The translations under genes and the position numbers were made by a program. A stretch of DNA of 9,199 nucleotides, taken from contig DDCQ01000063.1 in the NCBI GenBank assembly GCA_002334915.1, positions 1 through 9,199 on the forward strand, in the 5' to 3' direction. This stretch comes from Porticoccaceae bacterium UBA2002. GTDB lineage: Bacteria > Pseudomonadota > Gammaproteobacteria > Pseudomonadales > Porticoccaceae. The notes under the pieces are model-generated. The model was given only the letters and a program-made list of their open reading frames with translations. It had not been told where the DNA came from and did no database searches. Shown here piece after piece: positions 1 to 6,936 of this stretch. Every line of letters starts with the position of its first letter. Within the stretch, counting starts at the first letter, position 1.

Positions 1-1070
1 TGCATGGCCCGGCTGGAGACATCTTCACACATTTTTGGTGCGACGATTTTTAGCATGCTGATATCTTCGCGAGCGCCGTCGATACCGTATTTATCCATTT
101 TCTCAGCGGCGGCCAGTACTAGCAAACGGCACTGTTCAATATCACATCGACTGCGGGCAATCTCGTGCTGCACACTGGTCTTTTTGCTGAGCGCCTCACC
201 AAAGGCAACACGCTTTTGAGCGCGCTCGCACATCAACTCTAAGCTGCGCTGAGCCATACCCACAAACATCATGGCGTACTGAAAACGACCTGGCCCTAGA
301 CGACCCTGGGCAATTTCAAAGCCACGGCCTTCACCGAGAATCAGATTGCTGACCGGCACACGCACATCGCTAAAGATCATATCACCTTCACCTCCAGGAG
401 AATGGTATTCACCAAAAGCTCTCAGTGGGCGAGACATTTTTACCCCTGGGGTATCTGTGGGCACCAGAATGGTACTGTGCTGCTGATGGCGCGGTGCATC
501 CGGGTTGGACTTGCCCATCACCAGCATCAGTTTGCAGGCGGAACCGATTACACCGGTGGTCCACCACTTGCGACCGTTAAGCACGTATTCATCGCCATCG
601 CGCTCGATTTTAAGTTCCATATTGGTGGCGTCAGATGAGGCTACATCCGGCTCAGTCATAGCATAGGCGGAGCGAATCTCACCGGCTAGCAGAGGCAGTA
701 ACCACTGCTCTTGCTGCTCTGGGGTGCCGTATTTTGCCAACACCTCCATATTGCCGCGGTCTGGGGCATTACAGTTAAATATCTGCTGAGACCAGGCCGC
801 CCTGGACATGGTTTCAAACAACGGGGCAATTTCCAGATTGGTCAGACCGGGACTCCAGGGCTTGTACTCTTCCGGCAAAAACAGGTTCCACAGGCCCTGC
901 TTTTTAGCTTCGTCTTTTAGGCCCTGATACCAGTCCGGGTATTGCCAGAGGTTATTCTGGTCATTGATAAATTCTTCATAATCATGCTCTCGAGGATAAA
1001 TATGCTCATCCATAAACACCTTCAGGCGTTCATTGAGATCCTCTGCCCTTTCGCTTAATTCAAAACCCAT
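1..1070 (-). CDS. Acyl-CoA dehydrogenase, ACAD10/ACAD11-like (3' end outside window)
   Basis: FAD-dependent acyl-CoA dehydrogenase that would introduce an alpha,beta double bond into an acyl-CoA and pass electrons to electron-transfer flavoprotein in the cytoplasm. The reading frame is open from ATG at 1070 through the left edge, giving 356 residues of an expected 400-420. Visible parts are the N-terminal helical domain (about 1-130), the middle beta-domain with the flavin/substrate loop AMTEPDVASSDATN (137-150) and RKWWTTG (167-173), and the start of the C-terminal helical domain with RVAFG (287-291) and QHEIARS (301-307). The MTEPDVASSDATN form of the loop is typical of the ACAD10/ACAD11 branch. 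The usual catalytic glutamate region lies beyond the edge and cannot be checked. The start is supported by AGGAG eight bases upstream. It is last in the minus-strand operon, 30 bp after the short-chain dehydrogenase. Family is sure; substrate is unknown. Confidence 0.93.
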   Translation of the reverse strand, partial: MGFELSERAEDLNERLKVFMDEHIYPREHDYEEFINDQNNLWQYPDWYQGLKDEAKKQGLWNLFLPEEYKPWSPGLTNLEIAPLFETMSRAAWSQQIFNCNAPDRGNMEVLAKYGTPEQQEQWLLPLLAGEIRSAYAMTEPDVASSDATNMELKIERDGDEYVLNGRKWWTTGVIGSACKLMLVMGKSNPDAPRHQQHSTILVPTDTPGVKMSRPLRAFGEYHSPGGEGDMIFSDVRVPVSNLILGEGRGFEIAQGRLGPGRFQYAMMFVGMAQRSLELMCERAQKRVAFGEALSKKTSVQHEIARSRCDIEQCRLLVLAAAEKMDKYGIDGAREDISMLKIVAPKMCEDVSSRAM

Positions 1071-1100
1071 TGTCTTGTCTCCTTAAATTTAAATTTTGTA

Positions 1101-1877
1101 TTAAATAATTCCGGTAATTTTGCGCATCAGCTTGTTCATGCCACCAATCCAGCGATCGTAGTTGCTGGTTTTATTTTGCATAAATTCTTTTACAATCGGG
1201 TGAGGCAAAATCAAAAAGCTCTTCTCGCGCAACCCTTCAACCACACAGTCTGCCAGTTCCTCGGGCTCGATCATGCCATTGTTGGCAGCCGCAGCCACCG
1301 CATCGTTATCCACTGCTGTCATAGCAGTACGCACCGCCTGAGGACAGAGCATGGAGACATTGATGTTCTCATGCTTATGGTGAATCGCCAGCCATTCACC
1401 AAAGCCAACAGCAGCATGTTTGGTTACGCCGTATGCGGCACCACCAATTTGATTAAGCAGGCCAGCAGCAGATGAGGTATTTAAAAAATAGCCTCCCCCA
1501 CGGGCAACCATGCGCGGCACCAGATGGCGCGCGGCATACACATGGGACATAACATTGATATCCCATATCGACTGCCATTCGGCATTGGGAGAATGGATAC
1601 TCTCGCCAAAACCAACGCCGGCATTGCAACAAAATAAGTCGATGGGGCCTATATTGGCTTCGGTGTCTTCAATAATGCGCGCCGTATCTTCCTCTTTGGC
1701 CACATCCGCCAGCATGGCCACACCACCAATCATATCGGCGGTTTCCTGAGCGTTATCAAGATTGATATCGGCGCAGACAATCTGTTTGGCGCCTTCGGCA
1801 TGAAAGCGTACCGCCAGTGCGCGACCTATACCGCTACCAGCACCGGTGATGACGACAATTTTATTGTGTAATTCCAT
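1101..1877 (-). CDS. Short-chain dehydrogenase/reductase (classical SDR, probably NAD-linked)
   Basis: A 258-residue Rossmann-fold oxidoreductase that should interconvert an alcohol and a ketone in the cytoplasm. The nucleotide site TGAGSGIG is at 11-18, Asp37 at the end of the second strand favours NAD(H) over NADP(H), and CNAG (84-87) replaces the usual NNAG. Asn108, Ser136, Tyr149 and Lys153 form a complete catalytic tetrad. The C-terminal tail with FLILPHP (221-227) and YDRWIGGM (240-247) marks a recognisable SDR subgroup that I associate with lipid and steroid catabolic clusters; that association is from memory. The ATG start has AGGGG six bases upstream. It lies 30 bp from both neighbours, fitting one transcript with the flavin oxidoreductase and the acyl-CoA dehydrogenase. 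A role as a beta-hydroxyacyl-CoA or ring-hydroxyl dehydrogenase is possible; the substrate cannot be read from sequence. Confidence 0.93.
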   Translation of the reverse strand: MELHNKIVVITGAGSGIGRALAVRFHAEGAKQIVCADINLDNAQETADMIGGVAMLADVAKEEDTARIIEDTEANIGPIDLFCCNAGVGFGESIHSPNAEWQSIWDINVMSHVYAARHLVPRMVARGGGYFLNTSSAAGLLNQIGGAAYGVTKHAAVGFGEWLAIHHKHENINVSMLCPQAVRTAMTAVDNDAVAAAANNGMIEPEELADCVVEGLREKSFLILPHPIVKEFMQNKTSNYDRWIGGMNKLMRKITGII

Positions 1878-1907
1878 TAGTTATCCCCTAAATATGTATT
1901 CGTCGGC

Positions 1908-3017
1908 CTAAATTAATTCACCCAGATGTTCTTTGCGGAATGGTTTTAAATCATCCATACGCTTGGCCTCAACCAAATTAACCCAGTCTGGGTTTGAAAT
2001 CAGCGCGCGGCCCACAGCCACCAGATCAAACTCATCCTGGTCAAGGCGGTGCAGCAATGTATCCAGGCTGGCGGGGTCAGCTTCTTTAAAATGTGCTTCG
2101 CCAGGCTTGGGAGTAAAGTCTGCATCCAGACCTACACTGCCCACGGTAATCGCTGGCTTGCCGGTGATCTTTTGGGTCCAGCCCGCAAGGTTTAATTCAC
2201 TGCCTTCAAATTCTGGTTCCCAGAAGCGTCTCTGTGAGCAGTGGAATATATCCACTCCCGCCTCTGACAATGGCATTAGAAATCGTTCTAGCTCTTCTGG
2301 CGTGACAGCCAAGCGAGCGCTGTAGTCTTGCTGCTTCCACTGGGACCAGCGCAAGATAACCGGGAAGTCCGGGCCGACCGCAGCGCGCACCGCACTAATG
2401 ACTTCGACGGCAAAGCGGCCGCGGTTTTCGATGGAGCCAGCATAGTGGTCATCGCGCTGGTTGGTACCTTCCCAGAAAAACTGATCAATCAGATAACCAT
2501 GGGCACCGTGCAATTCAACTGCATCACAGCCAATGGCTTTGGCATCTGCGGCAGCCTGAGCAAAGGCGGCCACCACATCATCAATGTCCTGCTGAGTCAT
2601 CACCTGGCGATTAACCTTGCCCGGCACATTCATACCCGAGGGACCATAACCGGGCACATCGCCCTCTGGAGGCGTACCGGATTTACGCACTGCACCCACA
2701 TGCCAGAGCTGGGGCGCTATTTTTCCTCCGGCGGCATGTACAGCATCTACCACCTTCTTCCAGCCTGCCAGGCGCTCTTCACCGTGGAAGTAAGGCACAC
2801 CGGGGTAACCACTGGCTCCCGCATGACCAACACAGGTGCCCTCGGTAATCACCAGCCCAACACCACCCTCAGCGCGACGACGATAGTAGTCGACTACATT
2901 GTCACCGGGAATATTGTTATTGGGAGAAAAGTTTCTGGTCATGGGCGCCATGACAATGCGGTTTTTTAACTGCAGGTTTCCCAGATGAAATGGCTGAAAC
3001 AGAGCGTTATCGGTCAT
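1908..3017 (-). CDS. NADH:flavin oxidoreductase, Old Yellow Enzyme family
   Basis: A 369-residue FMN-dependent TIM-barrel ene-reductase. Members reduce C=C bonds activated by a carbonyl or similar group, using NAD(P)H. Seen in order: the N-terminal barrel entry NRIVMAPMTR (19-28), QLWHVG (103-108), the active-site segment ELHGAHGYLIDQFF (168-181), the following NQRDDHYAGSIENRGRF, and the FMN-phosphate region VAVGRALISNPDW (333-345). His170, His173 and Tyr175 match the substrate-binding His/His/Tyr set of the YqjM-like class. It has only the barrel domain, so it is not a two-domain 2,4-dienoyl-CoA reductase of the FadH type with an iron-sulfur centre. The ATG start has only a weak GAGA ribosome site. 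It begins 18 bp after the upstream small membrane-protein gene. In this setting it probably reduces an enone or unsaturated intermediate; the exact step is inference. Confidence 0.95.
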   Translation of the reverse strand: MTDNALFQPFHLGNLQLKNRIVMAPMTRNFSPNNNIPGDNVVDYYRRRAEGGVGLVITEGTCVGHAGASGYPGVPYFHGEERLAGWKKVVDAVHAAGGKIAPQLWHVGAVRKSGTPPEGDVPGYGPSGMNVPGKVNRQVMTQQDIDDVVAAFAQAAADAKAIGCDAVELHGAHGYLIDQFFWEGTNQRDDHYAGSIENRGRFAVEVISAVRAAVGPDFPVILRWSQWKQQDYSARLAVTPEELERFLMPLSEAGVDIFHCSQRRFWEPEFEGSELNLAGWTQKITGKPAITVGSVGLDADFTPKPGEAHFKEADPASLDTLLHRLDQDEFDLVAVGRALISNPDWVNLVEAKRMDDLKPFRKEHLGELI

Positions 3018-3035
3018 AGTATTCTCGTTATTATT

Positions 3036-3626
3036 TTACAGGAGTAGAATTTGTGTCAGGGCTGCAATCAGGGCCAGACCCATTGCCACCAGCACCCGCG
3101 GCGAACCCATCAGTAAGCTGGTCGTCGCCGGAAAAGCCAGAGTCTTTTCCAGAGAGGCCAGCTTGTCAGCATGGTGGTCGCTGCCAAAGGTATCCAAAAG
3201 AGTCTCGGCGCAGTCTCGACGGCTGCGATATCTAACAATACCCGTTGAGGTCCAGTTATCCGCCTGATCGCAGTGCAGGTTTTCAATATTTTTTGCCCGG
3301 GCATTGGCAATAAAAAACGGATGGCCACCGCGCTTAAACATGCCCGCCATAAATGTTTTACTGTAGCTCTGCAGTAGCTTGGCCGACTCTCTCTTGGGCG
3401 ATTTTAATTCCAGAAGGTTAATCATAAACCATTCGCGACCATCGTCTTTAGCCAGGAACTTATGCAGATTGTCGAGCTTGTCGGCGGGCATTCCACTGGC
3501 TTCAAAGCGCTGCATATACTGCTCTACTTCCGCCTGGGATAACTTGCCTTTGAGGCCCACATACCAGGCCCAAAATATTGCATATACCAGTGCAACTGCG
3601 CTCCAAATACCTATTGCTGAAATCAT
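3036..3626 (-). CDS. Small protein with hydrophobic segments at both ends and a DUF1330-like core
   Basis: A 196-residue protein, first gene of the minus-strand operon. A hydrophobic stretch at 3-23 (ISAIGIWSAVALVYAIFWAW) and another at about 178-196 would anchor both ends in the inner membrane. Between them is a soluble part with charged helices (26-65) and a core from about 66 to 167 whose features resemble DUF1330/dimeric alpha-beta barrel proteins: FMINLLELK (67-75), a paired glycine GG (100-101), VRYRSRR (131-137) and SLEKTLAFPAT (158-168). The match is weak and by eye. A longer form starting at GTG 3656 is possible, but the ATG at 3626 has AGGGGAA seven bases upstream and puts the hydrophobic segment at the very start. 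Only 18 bp separate it from the flavin oxidoreductase gene, so a role with that enzyme or in handling a hydrophobic substrate at the membrane is plausible. Function unknown. Confidence 0.75.
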   Translation of the reverse strand: MISAIGIWSAVALVYAIFWAWYVGLKGKLSQAEVEQYMQRFEASGMPADKLDNLHKFLAKDDGREWFMINLLELKSPKRESAKLLQSYSKTFMAGMFKRGGHPFFIANARAKNIENLHCDQADNWTSTGIVRYRSRRDCAETLLDTFGSDHHADKLASLEKTLAFPATTSLLMGSPRVLVAMGLALIAALTQILLL

Positions 3627-3632
3627 CGTTGG

Positions 3633-3639
3633 TTCCCCT
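3633..3639 (-). promoter_or_regulatory. Ribosome binding site deciding the ATG 3626 start
   Basis: AGGGGAA on the minus strand, seven bases before ATG 3626. It supports this start over the in-frame GTG at 3656, which has no comparable purine-rich element at the right distance. Confidence 0.7.
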
Positions 3640-3683
3640 ATTATTATTGCCGCCACCGCTGCTTATTACATCGTCTTATTATA

Positions 3684-3713
3684 TTGACAGCGATTATGCC
3701 ATTATATGATACT
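3684..3713 (+). promoter_or_regulatory. Candidate sigma70 promoter for the gene at 3807
   Basis: A perfect -35 hexamer TTGACA at 3684-3689 is followed by GATACT at 3708-3713 (18-bp spacer) or TATGAT at 3705-3710 (15-bp spacer). It would give a leader of about 80 bases before ATG 3807. The -10 region lies inside an inverted repeat, suggesting repression. On the minus strand the same stretch has two TATAAT hexamers (3706-3701 and 3683-3678) that could serve the divergent operon, though neither has a good -35 partner. Confidence 0.5.
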
Positions 3714-3719
3714 AATGGC
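3698..3719. promoter_or_regulatory. Inverted repeat, candidate operator in the divergent promoter region
   Basis: Two perfect 7-base arms, GCCATTA (3698-3704) and TAATGGC (3713-3719), are separated by 8 bases that contain -10-like sequence. Length and symmetry fit a dimeric helix-turn-helix repressor such as a TetR-type protein; that class is inference. The left arm extends to the 9-mer GCCATTATA, which recurs on the opposite strand at 5020-5012 in the other promoter region. Confidence 0.5.
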
Positions 3720-3806
3720 GAGCGGGACGGGTTAACTATGCCTGCTCTGGGCCAGTTTTGCACAGCAAAGCGCGGCCATCCAGTCACAGTTGTTTAGGTA
3801 AAGAGC

Positions 3807-4472
3807 ATGACTACAGTAAGTAAAGCCAGTATTGAGCCTCTGTCAGAACAGGCTCCTGATGACATGGGTAACCAGTCTTACCCCTGCAACTGGAATAATG
3901 TCGGTGGGCAAATGGTCGCCGAAATTATGCAAGCGGCCACCCGCGATGTGTGGCTGAGTCATCAGCCTATAAGCACCGAGCAGTTCGATGCCCTGTCGCT
4001 ACCAGCGGGCTTTATCAAGTCCGGCGTTGGCTTTGCGACAATGGATTTAGCCTATTTCCGGCGTTCTCCTGATGCTGAGCAAGATGGACCAGTTGAGACA
4101 ATGGAGGTTGATGGTCGACAGTTTATGCGCGTGGCGCGCCCGGGTCATATGGAAAAAGCCCCGGACGGCAATCCCTACGATGGACTGATACTTGTCCATG
4201 TAGACAAACACCACAATCTGCTGTTTAAAGCAGGCCGCACAATCGAGATAATGAGTTTTGCCGATGGCAGGGATTATGTGCCTACCGTTAACCAGGGCAC
4301 CCTTGGCTTTATGGGTTCCTCTGCGACCAAGACCCGTCAGATGCCAGGGGGGTGGACAGTGCGGCAGGTCGAATTAAAGACCGATTTGTTGGTGGAACTA
4401 CCCAACCCCACAAGAGCTGCATTCTTTTTTAATGGGGAGTCTTTTCAGGGGCCTGTTACCCTGGACCTATAG
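3807..4472 (+). CDS. Hypothetical soluble protein, 221 residues
   Basis: I do not recognise this family. The protein has no signal peptide and no membrane segment. After a polar first 25 residues, the rest alternates short hydrophobic runs with turns rich in glycine, proline and charge, suggesting a mainly beta fold. Conspicuous segments are NWNNVGGQMVAEIM (29-42), DLAYFRRSPD (80-89), YDGLILVHVDKHHNLLFKAG (124-143), GTLGFMGSSATKTRQMPGGW (164-183) and RAAFFFNGESFQGPV (203-217). The frame is clean, codon use matches the neighbours, and GAG sits just before the ATG. It stands alone on the plus strand, divergent from the flavin oxidoreductase operon and convergent with the small DUF1330 gene, 20 bp away. 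Its shared upstream region with the operon suggests joint control and hence a role in the same pathway, but no activity can be assigned. Confidence 0.8.
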   Translation: MTTVSKASIEPLSEQAPDDMGNQSYPCNWNNVGGQMVAEIMQAATRDVWLSHQPISTEQFDALSLPAGFIKSGVGFATMDLAYFRRSPDAEQDGPVETMEVDGRQFMRVARPGHMEKAPDGNPYDGLILVHVDKHHNLLFKAGRTIEIMSFADGRDYVPTVNQGTLGFMGSSATKTRQMPGGWTVRQVELKTDLLVELPNPTRAAFFFNGESFQGPVTLDL

Positions 4473-4492
4473 CCTGGTGCCCTGATTGGCGT

Positions 4493-4807
4493 TTAACCTC
4501 TGGGTGGCAACCCATGCACCATGGTGAGAAATTCCATATGGGTACCGGCACGGCGGAATGCACTCAATTGCTGATACTCGGCATCGGTCCACCAGGCATT
4601 GGCTATCTCTTCGGAGGGAAAGCTAAAAATAATCATGCGCCCTTCTCTCGGTGTTACACCTTCCAAAGTAATGGGGTTGTCATCAAAGGTTAAAAAGCTG
4701 CCGCCGTATTTTTTTAGAATCGGGAAAAAACCCTTTTCGTATTTACGGTACTCATCGGCATCGGTCACTTTTAGGTTAACCACCATATAAACTGGAATAT
4801 CTGACAT
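4493..4807 (-). CDS. DUF1330 family protein
   Basis: A 104-residue cytoplasmic protein of the DUF1330 family, which has a small dimeric alpha-beta barrel (ferredoxin-like) fold. Typical features are the first strand YMVVNLKVTDADEYRKYEKG (7-26), the GG turn in KKYGGSFL (32-39), EGRMIIFSFPSEEIANAWW (55-73), and DAEYQQLSAFRRAG (75-88), followed by a closing strand and GLPPR. Length is usual for the family, which has no settled biochemical role. The ATG is preceded by AGAGG at about nine bases. It is a single-gene unit on the minus strand, divergent from the acyl-CoA ligase operon and convergent with the unknown 221-residue gene. A second, diverged DUF1330-like domain occurs in the membrane protein at 3036-3626, so the cluster seems to use two members of this fold. 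Confidence 0.88.
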   Translation of the reverse strand: MSDIPVYMVVNLKVTDADEYRKYEKGFFPILKKYGGSFLTFDDNPITLEGVTPREGRMIIFSFPSEEIANAWWTDAEYQQLSAFRRAGTHMEFLTMVHGLPPRG

Positions 4808-4878
4808 TGTAATAGCCTCTTGTTTTGGTTTTATAATTTCCCGCTAAAGTAAATAATCCTGTGCTTGGGATCAATAAC

Positions 4879-4902
4879 CCAATAGTCCAATAGTCCAATA
4901 GC
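4879..4902. repeat. Short tandem repeat, unit CCAATAGT, about three copies
   Basis: Copies lie at 4879-4886, 4887-4894 and 4895-4902; the last ends in GC instead of GT. It sits about 70 bp upstream of the DUF1330 gene, in noncoding DNA. Such a tract can gain or lose units by slippage. A regulatory effect on the DUF1330 promoter is possible but not shown. Confidence 0.85.
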
Positions 4903-5003
4903 GCCATCAATCTTAACCCTGCCCATAAAGTAGCCTGCACACCTATGACCGGCTGGGCTTTCTTTTTACAGCCGAGCTATCCAGAAATGGGATTAACTCC
5001 GAT

Positions 5004-5029
5004 ATACTCAGTATAATGGCATTGAGTAT
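5004..5029. promoter_or_regulatory. Inverted repeat around TATAAT, candidate promoter/operator of the ligase operon
   Basis: Perfect 7-base arms ATACTCA (5004-5010) and TGAGTAT (5023-5029) flank 12 bases holding a perfect -10 hexamer TATAAT at 5012-5017. No good -35 is seen at the right distance (GGGATT at 4989-4994), so the promoter may need an activator or the match may be chance. Transcription from here would give a leader of about 78 bases before ATG 5102. The minus-strand 9-mer GCCATTATA at 5020-5012 repeats the left part of the inverted repeat at 3698. Confidence 0.45.
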
Positions 5030-5032
5030 TAT

Positions 5033-5051
5033 ATTGTCACAAAGATTGTCA
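5033..5051 (+). repeat. Direct repeat ATTGTCA, two copies 12 bp apart
   Basis: Copies lie at 5033-5039 and 5045-5051, just downstream of the inverted repeat. The 12-bp period places both on nearly the same face of the helix, as for tandem protein sites. The first copy also contains TTGTCA, a fair -35 that could pair with TAATAA at 5055-5060 (15-bp spacer). Confidence 0.4.
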
Positions 5052-5101
5052 TATTAATAAAAAAGCAATACCAACTATTAAAATTAAGTCAGGGGCCTGT
5101 A

Positions 5102-6910
5102 ATGAGCAAAGTTATTGAATTTTTCCGCGTGGTGTGGAATTTTGTCCAAGCTGCGCCCACGCTAATATTCTTTAAGCCCCCAGCTGATGATGCCAAAAGC
5201 TCCCTGGGCCTGATGTTCCAGCAGACCGCTGCCAAATACCCAAAAAAATCTGCGATTATCTGTGAAGGTACAGAGCTTAACTGGTCTGAGTTTAATGCTC
5301 TGACAAATCAGTTTGCTCACAGCCTTGAAAAGCAGGGTGTCAGCCGCGGCGACTGTGTTGCGGTGCTGATTGAGAATCGTATCGAACTGCTCTGCGCTGT
5401 GTTTGCCCTGGCCAAAATCGGTGCTACTGCCGGCATGATCAATACTGGCCTGACTGACCGTCCCCTGGCCCACTGTATTAGCACCGTCAACTCCAAGAAG
5501 TGCCTGGTTGGTCAGGAGCTGCTGTCATCTGTAGAGGCTGTTAAAGCGGAACTCGATCTGGCGGATAGCGATTACCTCTGGATAGCCGATAAGGCTATTG
5601 AGGCCGATGCGCCCAACTGGGCAACGGATTTCAGTGCCACTATAGCGAATATGCCAACCGACAATCTGCCGGTAACCGAAGATATCGCGGCTCGTGAAAT
5701 TGCCCTGTATATCTTTACCTCTGGTACCACTGGTCTGCCCAAGGCCGCCCTGGTATATCACCGCAAGATTATGTCTGCGGCCAAGCCCTATTCGACGATA
5801 GGCTTTCATGCCAAGCCTTCAGATCGCATGTATATCTGCCTGCCCCTGTACCATGCCACGGGCTTTTTGCTGGGTATTGGCAGCAGCCTTCATTCTGGGG
5901 CGTCGATGTTTGTGCGTCGCCGCTTTTCTACCTCGCAGTTTTGGCCTGAGGTTCAGCAGTACCAGACCACATTATTTGTCTATGTTGGCGAGCTGTGCCG
6001 CTATCTGGCTATGGCCCCTGAATGCCCTGAGGAAAAAAATAATCCATTAAAAACCATGCTTGGCAATGGTTTGCGTCCGGATGTCTGGGATACCTTCCGC
6101 AATCGCTTTGGGGTTAAGCGCATTACTGAAATCTATGGCTCCAGTGAAGGCAATGTCTCGTTTCTGAATATTCTTAACAAAGACTCCACTATTGGCACCG
6201 GCTCTGTGGTGGTAATGCTGGTGAAATACGATATTGAGAACGATGCAATTGTGCTGGACGAAAATGGCAAAGTTATCGAAGTAGAGGAAGGTGAAGCTGG
6301 CCTGATGCTGGGCCAGATTGATGATCGTTATAAATTTGATGGCTACAAAAATACCGATGCCACCAATGATAAAATATTGACCGATCTGCGCGAGCCCGGT
6401 GACCGGTGGTTTAATACCGGCGATCTGATTCGCACTGTGGATGTCGGCTTTGCGATGGGCCTGCCCCATTACCAATTTGTGGATCGCGTGGGTGACACCT
6501 TCCGCTGGCGCGCGGAAAATGTATCCACTAATGAGGTGGGCGAGATTCTCAATGCCTGCGACCAAGTTGAGATCAGCAATGTCTACGGTGTGGATATACC
6601 AGGCGCCGAGGGTAAAGCTGGCATGGCCGCGATTACACTGATCCCAGGACAGCAATTTAATGCGGCAGAGTTTACTGAATTTGTCGATCGCGAACTGCCC
6701 GTTTTTGCCCGTCCGGTATTTGTGCGCATCGAGCAGGAACAGGATACAACCGGTACCTTCAAGCTATTTAAAGGCAAGCTAAAACAACAGGCCTATCATC
6801 TGGACCAGGTGGATGAGCCTATCTATGTGCGCCAGCCAAAATCCAAACAGTACGAGCTACTCGACCAGAAATTTTACAAGCAGTTGGTTAACGGCAGTGC
6901 CGGATACTAA
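5102..6910 (+). CDS. Long/very-long-chain acyl-CoA synthetase, FATP (SLC27)-like
   Basis: A 602-residue AMP-forming ligase that activates a fatty or related hydrophobic carboxylic acid with ATP and CoA, usually at the inner face of the membrane. Domain order is normal: a hydrophobic N-terminal stretch (5-24) that may associate with membrane, the large adenylation domain with the P-loop FTSGTTGLPK (205-214), YGSSEG (345-350), the ribose-binding TGDL (439-442), the hinge DRVGDTFRWRAENVSTNE (461-478), and a small C-terminal domain ending in TGTFKLFKGKLK (550-561). YGSSEGN, DTFRWRAENVST and TGTFK are characteristic of the FATP branch, whose members take long, very long or bile-acid-like substrates. 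Lys554 fits the catalytic lysine position. The ATG start has AGGGG six bases upstream. It is the first gene of a three-gene operon, 26 bp before the isomerase-like gene, and likely starts the pathway. Substrate chain is unknown. Confidence 0.95.
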   Translation: MSKVIEFFRVVWNFVQAAPTLIFFKPPADDAKSSLGLMFQQTAAKYPKKSAIICEGTELNWSEFNALTNQFAHSLEKQGVSRGDCVAVLIENRIELLCAVFALAKIGATAGMINTGLTDRPLAHCISTVNSKKCLVGQELLSSVEAVKAELDLADSDYLWIADKAIEADAPNWATDFSATIANMPTDNLPVTEDIAAREIALYIFTSGTTGLPKAALVYHRKIMSAAKPYSTIGFHAKPSDRMYICLPLYHATGFLLGIGSSLHSGASMFVRRRFSTSQFWPEVQQYQTTLFVYVGELCRYLAMAPECPEEKNNPLKTMLGNGLRPDVWDTFRNRFGVKRITEIYGSSEGNVSFLNILNKDSTIGTGSVVVMLVKYDIENDAIVLDENGKVIEVEEGEAGLMLGQIDDRYKFDGYKNTDATNDKILTDLREPGDRWFNTGDLIRTVDVGFAMGLPHYQFVDRVGDTFRWRAENVSTNEVGEILNACDQVEISNVYGVDIPGAEGKAGMAAITLIPGQQFNAAEFTEFVDRELPVFARPVFVRIEQEQDTTGTFKLFKGKLKQQAYHLDQVDEPIYVRQPKSKQYELLDQKFYKQLVNGSAGY

Positions 6911-6936
6911 TAAAGAGCCAGTCGCGGAAATTAAAT

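Larger units (their letters stand above)
4808..5101. other. Divergent intergenic region, 294 bp
   Basis: Noncoding on both strands as far as I can see; no RNA gene is recognisable. It holds an 8-bp tandem repeat (4879-4902), a 6-bp inverted repeat CGGCTG/CAGCCG with a 13-base loop (4950-4974) of unclear meaning, an inverted repeat around a perfect TATAAT (5004-5029), two ATTGTCA repeats (5033-5051), and the AGGGG ribosome site of the ligase gene just before 5102. It must carry the promoters of the DUF1330 gene (leftward) and of the ligase operon (rightward). Confidence 0.7.

Noticed and set aside
1085..1096. AAATTTAAATTT palindrome between the SDR and dehydrogenase genes
   Set aside because: Simple AT-rich sequence in a 30-bp intergenic gap; too low in information to call a site.
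2328..2969. 213-residue open frame on the plus strand
   Set aside because: Antisense to the well-supported Old Yellow Enzyme gene; composition is that of a reverse-strand shadow.
3627..3656. GTG start at 3656 for the small membrane protein
   Set aside because: No ribosome site at proper distance, whereas ATG 3626 has AGGGGAA seven bases upstream and gives a better N-terminal membrane segment.
3757..3769. TTTGC-ACA-GCAAA dyad upstream of the gene at 3807
   Set aside because: Only five-base arms and no second copy; expected by chance at this length.
4950..4974. CGGCTG/CAGCCG inverted repeat as a terminator
   Set aside because: Loop of 13 bases, only six paired bases, no T tract after the stem and no gene ending nearby.
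6047..6655. 202-residue open frame on the minus strand
   Set aside because: Lies wholly opposite the ligase gene, which has all its family motifs; the frame shows no family features.
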